This document shows, piece after piece, positions 1 through 9,642 of a DNA stretch of 64,000 nt. Source of the stretch: Casuarina equisetifolia. Lineage: Eukaryota; Streptophyta; Magnoliopsida; Fagales; Casuarinaceae. Made by a program: the position numbers and the translations under genes. A model generated the notes under the pieces. It was not told where the DNA came from, did no database searches, and worked only from the letters and a program-made list of their open reading frames with translations. The stretch spans positions 11,768,129 to 11,832,128 of the forward strand of contig CM052355.1 in NCBI GenBank assembly GCA_028551475.1, in the 5' to 3' direction. Every line of letters begins with the position of its first letter. Within the stretch, counting starts at the first letter, position 1.

Positions 1-1500
1 AAGTGAAATTATTAGGACACAAGCTTGTAGTTATTCCTATCAAACAAAGTACTAAGTTAATAATATTAGAATATGATGTAGGGATCTTACCTCTAAAGGA
101 AGATCCAGTGCTCAAGGACCCATTGAGCTATTAAAGACTTGTTAGAAAACTTATTTATCTTACTATGATTAGACCGAATATTTGCTATACTATCTAAATC
201 CTTAGTTAGAAAATTCAATATTACTCTCAATATTATGCATTTTCAATAATCTTAATATGATTATGCTCTATTTATTTAGACACAAGATTCATCCTTTATT
301 TATTTTCATATATACGTAGATGATATTTTAATCATGGAAAACAATAATACTGACTCTAAGGATTTCAAGAAATACTTGTATTCCACTTTCTACATTAAGG
401 ATTTGGGACTTTCCAAATATTTTTCTTAGCAATAAGATAATATGTTCACAAAAAGGACTTTACCTTAGTTAATAAAAGTATGTTTTGAAGATTATATCAT
501 AAACAAGACCATTAGAATGCAAGCTTGTAGTTATTCCCATAAAACAAAATACTAAGTTAATGACAATAAAATATGATGTAAGGGTGTTACTTTTGGAGGA
601 AGATCCATTGCTCAAGGACCTATCAAGTTATCAGAGACTTATTAGGAAACTTATTTATCTTACAATGACTAGACCAAATGTTTGCTATGTTGTCTAAATC
701 CTCAACTAGTTTATGCATAAGTTTAAACAGTTTCATTAAATGCAACATTAAAGGTAATGAAGTATTTGAAGGGATGTTTGGGACTTATAATTCTTTTGTC
801 ACGAGATTGCAATCTAAAGATGACAACATATTATGATACAAAGTATGTTATATGGCCTATGACCAAAAGATCAATCAATGGTTTCTATGTAAAGTTAGAA
901 GACTTTTTATCATCCTTAAAAACAAAGAAACAATGGCCAAGCTCAAATATCAAGCCATGGCTAAGATTGCATGCAAGATAATTTGGATGTGAGGTTTATT
1001 TCAATAGATTGGACTACAAATTTAGGGACCAACAATCTTGTTTTGCAATAATAATATCGTACTTAAACTTGCAACAAATCCATTAGTGCATGAGAGGATG
1101 AAATACATTAAAATTGACTATCACTTCATCAGAAACAAAATTCAAAATGGAGTGATCAAGACCAAGGGAATAAAAATCATGAAACAGCCAGTAGATATAT
1201 TCACTAAACCCCCTTTGTCAGAGACGACATATGTATCTTTTGAACAAACTTGGGATCTTTGATATCTATAAGCCACCAACTTGAGGAGGAGTATTGGAGA
1301 TATGTCATATTGAGTATTATCAAGAAATTCTCTATGTTAGATCCTTCACATGGGCACAAAACTAAAGACAAGAAGCCAAAATGAATAAAAAATGAAGAAA
1401 TTCTCTTTATATTTACTCCGTACAAAAGCCTTTTATAGGTATTTTCCCACTCAGTTCTACCTTACTACACACGACACACAATACCTAAAATACACAGTTT
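1..1500 (+). mobile_element. Degenerate Ty1/copia retrotransposon, 3' part (RT, RNase H, possible 3' LTR start)
   Basis: Broken reading frames match the 3' half of a copia polyprotein. A reverse-transcriptase YVDDIL motif lies near 312-330, RNase H-like sequence runs through 757-981, and the typical polyprotein tail (DIFTKP motif) lies near 1195-1215. A purine-rich tract follows at about 1284-1297, as expected just before a 3' LTR. The LTR probably begins near 1290 and fades by about 1500, but no second LTR is visible to fix its ends. Many stops and frame changes show it is dead. The left end runs off the window. Confidence 0.8.
18..710 (+). repeat. Two direct copies of the copia RT/RNase H linker, about 505 bp apart
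   Basis: Positions about 20-200 and 522-710 are diverged copies of one segment. Both begin near an AAGCTTGTAGTTATTCC motif and end in the block that encodes the conserved link between RT and RNase H in copia elements. The first copy lies before the YVDDIL block and the second after it, so the order is not that of an intact element. This is a local duplication or the collapse of two related copies. Confidence 0.65.
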
Positions 1501-1990
1501 CCAATGATGGTAACATATGACAGGTAAAACGGTAATTATGCGAATCAAGTCTCCTTCCGATTATGTGATAGAAGTTCGGGATTGTCAAGCTGGAATAAGA
1601 CATCCTCGAGGCCAGGACTCGACCAATGCTTCTTGAAATCTATTCATTGTTGCTTTCATATGGGCAGTATAGCAACGATAGCGCCAACCAGAATATGCGG
1701 CCCGGTAGCTTATGGTCCAGTCGTAAACACATTGGATTTGTCAAGCCAAAGGCATAACATTGCGATTGTCAATTTCAATTTGACTTGATATTGACTTCTT
1801 TGTTTACAGCATCACAATGTAATATGGTGAATATCCTTGTACCAGAAATTAAACATGGGAAGATAGTTGCGATTAAGACAAATAAAAGGCTGGGTTTCAT
1901 TCAAGAACTATAAATTTGGTGGTTAACACAATGTTGATCACTTTGGTTTGTCCATTCTGTTATCTCATGCACGTTGTCGGCCAATATAAA
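1500..1990. other. Spacer, no recognised gene
   Basis: The short open frames here have no recognisable domain. I see no RNA gene or clear repeat. It may hold the worn end of the upstream copia LTR and the leader of the DUF538-like frame. Confidence 0.5.
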
Positions 1991-2008
1991 CTGACGCATA
2001 ACGCTATA

Positions 2009-2432
2009 GTAGCCATGTCAAAAGTGCTTCTTAAGGCATCGGCCATGGCAGAAAAGGTAGGAGCAATCGTCAAAACGGACCATGAAGAGGGGATGGAAAT
2101 GGCAGTCTCTCCTGGAAGAATTTGAACTTCCTCTTGGCCTTCTCCCTCTTGCTGAGGTGATAGAAGTTGGTTTCGTGAGGAGCACTGGCTACATGTGGAT
2201 TCTACAACAGAAGAAAGTTGTAAACAATTTCCAAATGATCAGCAAGGTCGTGAGTTACGATCCTAAAGTTAGTGGTTATATCGAGCAGAGGAGGATCAAG
2301 AAGCTGAAGGGAGTGAAGGCTAAGAAGCTCATGCTATGGCCTCCACTCTCTGGTAAAATTTGTTTCAAGAGTCTTGGTGGCGTGACAAGAACTTATCCGG
2401 TCGAGGCATTTGCTGGCGAAAGTAATAAATAG
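2009..2432 (+). pseudogene. DUF538 family protein, frameshifted copy
   Basis: The frame 2082-2432 has the DUF538 signature: LPLGLLPL, then EVGFVRSTGYMWI, then VSYDPKV and RRIKKLKGVKAK, then a C-terminal RTYPVEAF block. DUF538 proteins are small intronless plant proteins of about 140-170 residues linked to stress and trichome traits (the SVB group). The likely true N-terminus (MSKVLLKASAMAEKV) sits upstream in another frame from an ATG near 2014, and the two frames must be joined near 2095-2110 to give the usual LLEE(F/L) start of the domain. That implies a one- or two-base indel. A few residues also seem missing before GKICFK, where relatives have a short EIYVDDP-like segment. The ATG at 2082 could start a shortened protein, but I favour a pseudogene or a sequence error. 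Confidence 0.6.
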
Positions 2433-3166
2433 CAATCATCAAACAGTTCATTAAGAACTTGTTGGACAGAAGTTTCCTATCGTAATATTAAATGAAAATA
2501 AAAACTCGAGTGCCGATATTTATTTCATGAAACAACGAACTCATATGCATGCACAAAAACCCAATTCTAGCCAGGATAACCATTCTTTTGCGAATAAGGA
2601 CAGCGTTCATTTCTCCGTGTTCAAGGAAGTCGAGAAAATTCTACCCTTTGCTCGTTTGTTGTATATACAGGAAGTAGGATGTGATATTCATCGTATAGAA
2701 ATTTATTTAAAAATTAACAACGACATGCGAGATTTGTCTCCAATTTCATTTTTCTGTCCGAAGTTATTTGAAATCCTTCACATGGAGCTAGTTTGTTATA
2801 TACATAGAAAGTAGGACATGATATCCACTGTACAGAATTTAAGAACTTAAAACAGAATAGTGAGTTCTATCTTTAATTTCGTCTTTCTGCCAAGTTAGTT
2901 GAGATCCATCCAATTAGGCCATTTGTCCTGGTTACCGTATCGCTTTGATTATCATAACCAACAGTCATATCCCTCGGTAAAAGCTAGCTTTCTTTGGCTA
3001 GGAAAAGACTTGTGGGGAAGGAACTCGCTAATATTTGCCAGGCTCCTCAAAACTCTTGTCAACCCCCTTCTTGAAGGACCAGCAAGCTCATCTTCTCGCA
3101 AAGCAGGCTTCTCCTTGTGTTGGAGATTGTCCTATATTAGTTTCCCATGACCGTGTTAACAGCTTT
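2433..3166. other. Spacer between the DUF538 frame and the hairpin
   Basis: Two short segments near 2660-2720 and 2790-2850 resemble each other (a TTGTTGTATATACAGGAAGTAGG-like block against a later TTTGTTATATACATAGAAAG block), which suggests a small old duplication. No gene was recognised. Confidence 0.4.
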
Positions 3167-3426
3167 TATTCCTATTCCTTATAAAACCTTTTAAGGGGAT
3201 TAAATCTGCTTCTTATATGGTTACCAAGCAAGTTTGGTCTCAAGTGGTCCCGGCGGTGGCCCTCCCTTACCCGATTGGTCCATGTCGTGATAACCATCCA
3301 TACTGCTCACATGATCTTTTGGGGTGATAGGAACCAACTGGACAAGGGAGAGCCACCATTGAGACCTCTAATATCATATAAGAAGCATGCCTAATCTCCT
3401 TAAAAGGCCTTGTAAGGAGTAGGAAG
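3167..3426. repeat. Long imperfect inverted repeat (hairpin, about 110-125 bp arms)
   Basis: The left arm, about 3167-3292, pairs with the right arm, about 3319-3426. Matching blocks include CTTCTTATAT (3209-3218) with ATATAAGAAG (3375-3384), GGTCTC (3236-3241) with GAGACC (3361-3366), and a CTCCC block near 3262 with GGGAG near 3346. The CCTTTTAAGG block near 3187 pairs with CCTTAAAAGG near 3398. The loop is roughly 25 bases. The arms are about 80% matched by eye. It could be a foldback transposon remnant, a young MIR-type hairpin or an siRNA-producing hairpin. No known mature microRNA was identified with confidence. Confidence 0.7.
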
Positions 3427-3429
3427 AAT

Positions 3430-3939
3430 GAACGATAGTTCCATTTCATTCACATCTTCCTGCTCAGTGATCAGCTCTTTAGTTCGTGCTATCAGCACTA
3501 GGGTACAACACATTGGTGGACTACAAGGGGTCAGAACCAAATGGTACTCGTAAATCTTTTTGTTTAGTTTTCAGTTGTATCTATACAATGGGATTGCAGG
3601 AACATGGGAACTCCCTACGGGAAAAGAGGCAAACCCAATTGCCGTTTCAGTGTACAGATATCTGACGGTAAAACAGAAACTCACATAACAGCCTATTTAG
3701 AGGTGACAAAATGAACCTTCATGTCAAAGAATGGGAACATATACATTAAAGAACGAGTACATATCATCATGTATATGCCGTACCGCCAAACAAAACTATT
3801 CATGGAGGTATTCAGATTTATGGTATAAGATCAAAAAAAAATTTGAACTTATTCTCCCCGTAGAAGGTTGAGCATAGATCTGAACAAAAATCTCTCTTTG
3901 ATCATACAGTTGAAGAGGCATGCAAGTACATTCCAACTA
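3430..3939. other. Spacer and 3' flank of the PTF2 gene
   Basis: No gene was recognised. The part nearest 3939 should hold the 3' UTR of the minus-strand PTF2 gene. No poly(A) signal was assigned. Confidence 0.4.
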
Positions 3940-5583
3940 TTATGCCCTCCGTGCCGGAACCTCTGCCAGAACCCCACTGTTAAACACATGCAGGTGGAGC
4001 AACGTATTGTAGTGCCCCTTCTCTATTTCCTCCTCTTTCACTTTATGGAGGAGGAGAGTTTCAATAATAAAATCTTCCCAATCAATATCATCAACTCGCC
4101 TTCGTTTCCTCTCCTTCTTACCATGTACATATTCCAAAGCCAAGATGTCACCGCTCTCATGCAAATCGGTTCTTGACGGATGCATAATTCTATTAATTCG
4201 TTCTTTAGCAGCATTTATCTTTTCTCTCCTCCTCTCATAAACCCTACATCCAGAAACAAAAGATGGGGGCAGAGCATCCAATCCAACATCCCTCTCCAAT
4301 ATTTGTTTGAGTAAAAGCTTCTTCGTTAGCTCTGATTTCCCATTCCACCAATCGCGACATGCACGAAACTCAAATCCTGTCTTCCTCCCATGAACAAAAA
4401 CACTCCCTTCCATGGACTTTTTGCGACCTACCTCGTTCAAAAATTCTTTGTACATCAAAGATAAGCATTCATGCGAGAGCTTCATCCTATCCACATCATC
4501 ATCCTCCCTTGCCATCACAATCCTACCATTCTCTCTGACCTCAAAATATTTATAATCACTCTCTGCTCTATTCTCATTAGTCCCATACTCAACATCTTTC
4601 CTCAAACACTCATTAACGACATCTTCCAAATCAAACCGAGCAACCCCCTCAAAATCCGTCTTCTTCCTCTTCTCACTGGGCATATCCATTGACTTCCTCT
4701 CCATATATTGAATTAAAAGTGGTGCATTCTTAACCACATTCTTGACTGTGACATCTTTTCCCCAAGGCAAGACTTGAGCCACCTTCACCAGTGATTCCAA
4801 AAATTCCCTATACCTCACCTTACTCGTTGAGACATTGGCATGAACTTCCTGTGCCACGTCCTCGATCTTCAAATCCACCCCATTCAACTCTGCCACCAGA
4901 ACCAGCACTGCTGCAACCAGAGGCAGTGGCCTCCGCCCTGTTGTCAAGAACCACTTCACAGCACACTGTATAAGAAAAATCCCTTGTTCCCTCATTCTCT
5001 TCACCATATCCCTCCCCACTCTCGAGAGGCTTGGGCTGTTCCTCACTGCCCGCTCAAACAACCCCACAATGTCAAATTCCGGAAACTCCGACCCTCTTAG
5101 CTCCAAGAAATCAACCACACGCCCCACCATCTTACCTAACTCAAAGATATCAGAACCGATAACAGAGGCCACCTCAGCAATTGGTAGTGACTTTTTATCC
5201 TTTCGCATCACGATATAGGCACAAGCGCCAATTAGGATTGTGAACCAATCGCCCATGCCGAATTCACCCTCAGTTATTGTGGCCACCATCCTTTTGACAT
5301 CATTAGACTTAGCCCCAGACAAGCCTAGCCTAAAGACGAGGCCATCGATGATGCCCTGAGCCGCAAAGACTTTCCTTTGTTTGGAAGAGTAAGTACTGCC
5401 TGAGCCTGCAGTGCCAACACGGACGAAGGTGCCCTGCGGACCACTGAGACCACCAAGCTGGGCGTCAAAGTTGTCGAACTCCTGGATGATCCCACATGCC
5501 AGGCACACCAAGTCCCCTGTTACATCATCGCGCTCAAGGGACTTGCTGCCACAACTCGTGCAGCCCCGTGAGGCAGTCGACAT
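3940..5583 (-). CDS. PTF2: Plant-specific TFIIB-related protein PTF2
   Basis: A single uninterrupted exon encodes 547 residues. The N-terminus carries a TFIIB-type zinc ribbon with Cys8, Cys11, Cys27 and Cys30. It is followed by the linker and two cyclin-like folds typical of TFIIB/BRF proteins (roughly residues 65-290) and a long charged C-terminal region found in plant PTF2 homologues. The Arabidopsis relative At4g35540 (PTF2, pollen-expressed) is known to act in pollen and embryo development as a general transcription factor of the TFIIB/BRF class. The ATG at 5583-5581 was chosen because it begins just before the zinc ribbon, as in relatives. The frame stays open upstream, but only a TTG lies at its far end (5640). 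No disruption is seen. It faces away from the DSP-like gene's upstream spacer. Confidence 0.92.
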   Translation of the reverse strand: MSTASRGCTSCGSKSLERDDVTGDLVCLACGIIQEFDNFDAQLGGLSGPQGTFVRVGTAGSGSTYSSKQRKVFAAQGIIDGLVFRLGLSGAKSNDVKRMVATITEGEFGMGDWFTILIGACAYIVMRKDKKSLPIAEVASVIGSDIFELGKMVGRVVDFLELRGSEFPEFDIVGLFERAVRNSPSLSRVGRDMVKRMREQGIFLIQCAVKWFLTTGRRPLPLVAAVLVLVAELNGVDLKIEDVAQEVHANVSTSKVRYREFLESLVKVAQVLPWGKDVTVKNVVKNAPLLIQYMERKSMDMPSEKRKKTDFEGVARFDLEDVVNECLRKDVEYGTNENRAESDYKYFEVRENGRIVMAREDDDVDRMKLSHECLSLMYKEFLNEVGRKKSMEGSVFVHGRKTGFEFRACRDWWNGKSELTKKLLLKQILERDVGLDALPPSFVSGCRVYERRREKINAAKERINRIMHPSRTDLHESGDILALEYVHGKKERKRRRVDDIDWEDFIIETLLLHKVKEEEIEKGHYNTLLHLHVFNSGVLAEVPARRA

Positions 5584-5644
5584 CGTGCTAAAATTAGGGT
5601 TCTGCAGGAAAATTTCACCGTTATAAATGCTAGCTTTCAAACAC

Positions 5645-5925
5645 TAACAAGAAGATAATCCACAACGGCAACAAAAACAACCCAAAGGATCCCAAATCAG
5701 AAACGATCCAATTAAAAGACTGGTAGCAGATACAATTAAAAAGAAAAGAAAAAGGAAAACACCAATCAAGAAGATCATCCACAGCAGCAATGGACTAATA
5801 TTACTAACTATCCAATTGAAAATAGCAGTAGCAGATCCAATTAAAAAAAAAAAAAAAAAAAAAGGCAAACGCCCATCAAGAAGATCATCCACAGCAGCAA
5901 TGGACTAACATTACTACTACAGCAT
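5645..5925. repeat. Degenerate tandem repeat (period about 110-118 bp) upstream of PTF2
   Basis: A block beginning CAAGAAGATCATCCACAGCA occurs near 5767 and 5877, with a more diverged copy (CAAGAAGATAATCCACAACG) near 5649. Each is followed by an ATCCAATTAAAA-type segment. The third spacing ends in a run of about 21 A residues (5842-5863). The array sits directly upstream of the PTF2 start, in its likely 5' UTR or core promoter. Confidence 0.75.
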
Positions 5926-8900
5926 GAAAACTCCAACAGCCGGCCCAACCCGGATCCGGAAATAATGGGTTAACCCTAGCCCCTAGAACGGACGCCGATG
6001 AATGAGTAACGCACGCGTGAACGGAACCCTAGCTCCAGTAAATCATTGCCGGATTTCCCTCATAAATTACAAAAATCAAATAGCCAACCTTGACTATAAA
6101 AACCGAAATTGTGTAAAGCAATAGCAAGAAAGATAAGAAGCCCCCAAAAAGATTCAGAACAGTTTTTCTTCGAAGTTGTGTTTGGGTTCCTTGTCTCTTC
6201 CTTAAACTTGTATAATTATTATTATTATTATTTTCCATAACTAATCTGAGAAACCAGATTTCTTCAACAAATGCAAACAATTTTACCAAAAAAAAAAAGG
6301 AAAAGAACAAATATCTACCCCGAGGAGCAGCAAAAGCGAAAGCGTGAGAGAGAACAACAGATATAGAAGAGAGCAGATTGAGGGCTCACAAATTTGGAAG
6401 GAAACTGAGATTCAAGGACTTCGGCGGCATCCAGATGCAGCTCTGTCGAAACGATTCTTCATACTAAAAAGGTTGCGTAAACACCAAGGGGTTCGGCGAA
6501 CCACATCATCACCGCCTTTCCTTCCGTGGGGAATGCCGAGGCCTTGATTTCCATTATGGGGTCGGTTTGATTTTGACAGCGCCGCGCGCCTTTGGTTACA
6601 CCGGTGAATCAATCGGCCCGTCCTTGTGCTCGCGTCAAGCCCATTTGTGGGCTGGCGTACGTAAGCAACCAGCCCGTACCTGATATCTTTTTTTTTTTTT
6701 TTTCATTATGTGATTTCAGTATTTACGTTCAACTACAAAATTAATAATATATTAGTATTTAATTTCTATAGTTAATAAAGTATGTATTTCAAATTCAGAA
6801 ATTTTTTACAAGTGATTAACTTAGATCAATATTTATTTAAAAAAAGAGTCAAATTATTATATCATACTTCATATAACAAATTATTATTTTGTACTAATTA
6901 TTTTTATTTTTCAAAAGTTAGTGTTTTTTTGCAGAGAATTAACTAGTTTTTCAAAGCTTAAATCTTTATTTAGTGCTTGTATAAAGAGTTTTTTTTTTCA
7001 TAAAAAATACCTTTATATTTAGAACCCAACTTTGTCTTTGTAATTAGACAAACAAATTAATAGAACAGAAGTTATAGGAGGAGAAAAGATGAAGATTTAT
7101 GTGATGAAGACCTTAGCCATCCTTGAAAGAATCGAAGTAGTATAATTTCACATACTTTTTTTCATGTCAAGAAAACAAGTGGGAGAATCTAGCCATTTGT
7201 ACAAGTGGGGTGATATGACCATATAAATGGCATGATTATTCATATCAATTGAGGTTGGTATTTTGGGATGGAACCTAGCTTTGTATAAGTGTGACATTAG
7301 AGTCAAACTCTGACTTAGCCCAATAGCTTGTGATTACTATTCCTAAAATAGGGTAGTTCGTGGGCTCCATCTTTGTTAAGGACAACATTTCAAATATCAA
7401 TCTTCATCAAACAATAGTTCTTCGGCCAAACTGAATTAAAACTCAAAAACACAAGAAAATATTTTTTTTAAAGGATGGGTGGGGAATTTATGGAATTTAT
7501 TGGAAGAAGGGAAGGCTTGAATCATGAACTCTCATGTGATACAACTCTCAAATGTCATTAAGCTAATAGGGCTCAGGCAAAAAAATAAAAAATCAAAAAA
7601 TTAAAAATTAAAAATAAAAAGACAAATTAGAGCACACCTAATGCATAAAAAAATAAAAAATAGGCATGTACTACCGACAATAATTAGGAAGGACCTTAAA
7701 GAAACCTAACAAAGTAAGTCAAGTGGATAACTAAGCAAAACCTATTCATCCTAAAGCACCTGAGAGCATGCCAAATCTACATGTTGAGATTAGTAGCTTA
7801 AGGTGAAGATAATCACAGTGGAAAGTTATTAATAAAGGCTCTAATTATCTTCCTAAAATTTCTTGAGTATAATGTATTTAGTTTATCTACTTTCATGAAT
7901 TACTTTTCTTTCTAAGTTTTTATGATCGTATTATTTATTTATTTATGCATATACTCAAACTTATATACTTGAGTATCCAACTTAAGATTAAGAGGTTTTA
8001 GGCTATGCTAGCTTATCATTAAGCTTACAAGTAATTAACTTTCTTTATTGGATTGCATTTGGTTTATTTACCTTTCTTTGTTATTTATTTTCTTAATTTT
8101 TCCTTATTATATTTGTATTCTTAATTGTATTGGTTTTACATTCCTATCCTTGTGTACATGGGAATAACTTATAGAATAGAAGTTGATTATTTAGTTTACT
8201 TTTGTAACAATGACTAATCTAAAACTAATGTTAATTCTTATGATATTTACAAAATTTTTGTCTTCATCTAAAAACCCAGCTTTCTACAAATAACCTAAAA
8301 ATTTTGATACTAGTTTCAGTGTGCCACACCAAGGCACTCAACACTTGAGATTCAATTACTAAACATTGCACGAAAACGCACAAATACTTTTAATTATAAT
8401 GACGACAGCAATAATGTCAATCATTTCACATCTGCAAGTATAGAAAGCTGCGATTTACAGCAAACGAAGTAAGATGTTAAACCAGATTATTGGATTTAAG
8501 ATTGACTTTAGAACTTAAACCAGATTCTTGACTTGAAACATATCCATATTCCAAACCATAAGAACTTAAAACCAATTTGTAACATTCGTAAAGTTGTATA
8601 AATACTCACAGTTAGATATTGGATCACTCTCCACGGCTCTACAGGAAACACGTTCTAGAAATTTCAATAGATGCATAATTATTTCTCCTTTCACTTCATG
8701 TGAATATGGTATTAAAAATGAGATATACCACGCACGGATTGGATACACTGAATACCTAGATTTATCAACTACAGCCTAGCATTCAATCAAAAAAATCAAA
8801 CCAATTTGTTTAAAACAAATCCAATGAGCTGTAGGAATAAGATGTTAAATCATTTAAGAACTGCCAAGGAATATTTCGAAGATCTCCATCAATCATCGGG

Positions 8901-9080
8901 GCATACTAACTTCTATGAACTATTTTCGAATAGAAAGAAGACCTCCCTAGCTCACCCGGACACAGTAGACTTCGATGAACCATTTTGGACAACAAAAATC
9001 TGATGAAGTATATACAACTGACAACAAAGCAGAAGCTCGATCTTTTCTGCCCAGCATTAAATCAATATGAGAGGCTTGAC
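5926..9080. other. PTF2 upstream region and AT-rich spacer
   Basis: About 5926-6660 is moderately GC-rich and probably holds the PTF2 promoter and leader. It includes an ATT microsatellite (about 6212-6232) and a GC-rich stretch near 6575-6660. From about 6680 it becomes strongly AT-rich, with poly-T and poly-A runs and no coding signal. No RNA gene was seen. The stretch 7570-7660 is A-rich low-complexity sequence. Confidence 0.5.
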
Positions 9081-9642
9081 TTACATATAGCACTCATCCA
9101 ATCTGCTTTTGTGCAGCTGAAATGCAGGGTTAACCCAAGCTCCACAACTGCATTGCATACCAGCCCAGTTGAAGTAACCCAAGCGGCTTTTGCAGCCCAA
9201 GCAATGAAGTCTCTCCTCCACATAACCTTCTTGCACTGGTCAATTCAAAATGCAAGCTAAATCAGTCTCTCGTTATATATATATGTGTGTGTGTGTGTAA
9301 ATGTGACAACGAAAGTCAAGATGAAAGGATTTTAAAGTTACATGATTCCATCCACTTCAAAGGCTCTACAAAAATGGAAGTGCACTCAACATCTTCCTTT
9401 CCACTTTTCCCGGCATCACCACTCCTCTTTTGCCACTTGAAGGATGACTCTCCCTTCCCAGGCTTATGGGGAACTAAGTTCTCCTGCGCAGCAACAATTC
9501 TACGACACTTTTTACAACGGTATACGACTTGAGGGTCTTTGCTCAAATTGGAGTTGTCAGCAGCTGCAGCTGGCATAGGTTCATCAGACGTCACTTGCGG
9601 TTTTTGGATGGTTCCCAAATCAGAGTTACTAGCAGCAGCCAT
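9081..9642 (-). CDS. Inactive dual-specificity phosphatase-like zinc-binding protein (At4g18593-like)
   Basis: Two exons, 9642-9342 and 9235-9081, joined across a 106-bp GT/AG intron, give 151 residues with phase preserved. The protein matches the C-terminal zinc-binding domain of YVH1/DUSP12-type phosphatases: YRCKKCRRIVA (Cys43, Cys46), SIFVEPLKWM (residues 89-98), HCLGCKSRLGYFNWAGMQCSCG (Cys112, Cys115, Cys129, Cys131), then a short AFQLHKSR tail. No HCxxGxxR catalytic loop occurs in the gene or in the minus-strand sequence upstream to about 12.8 kb. Arabidopsis At4g18593, annotated as a probable inactive dual-specificity phosphatase-like protein, is of similar length. The ATG at 9642 was chosen as the first in-frame ATG. 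A plausible AG acceptor lies at 9679-9678, so an upstream exon is possible. The function is unknown. In yeast the YVH1 zinc domain alone supports 60S ribosome maturation. Confidence 0.85.
9274..9298. repeat. Compound (TA)n(GT)n microsatellite
   Basis: About five TA units followed by about seven GT units, inside the intron of the DSP-like gene. Confidence 0.9.

Noticed and set aside
3319..3430. A miR482/2118 precursor
   Set aside because: The similarity is limited to TCTTCCTACTCCT and lacks the conserved CCCAT core and the known partner strand.
5584..5640. A longer PTF2 N-terminus
   Set aside because: It would start at TTG. Relatives start just before the zinc ribbon, which fits the ATG at 5583.
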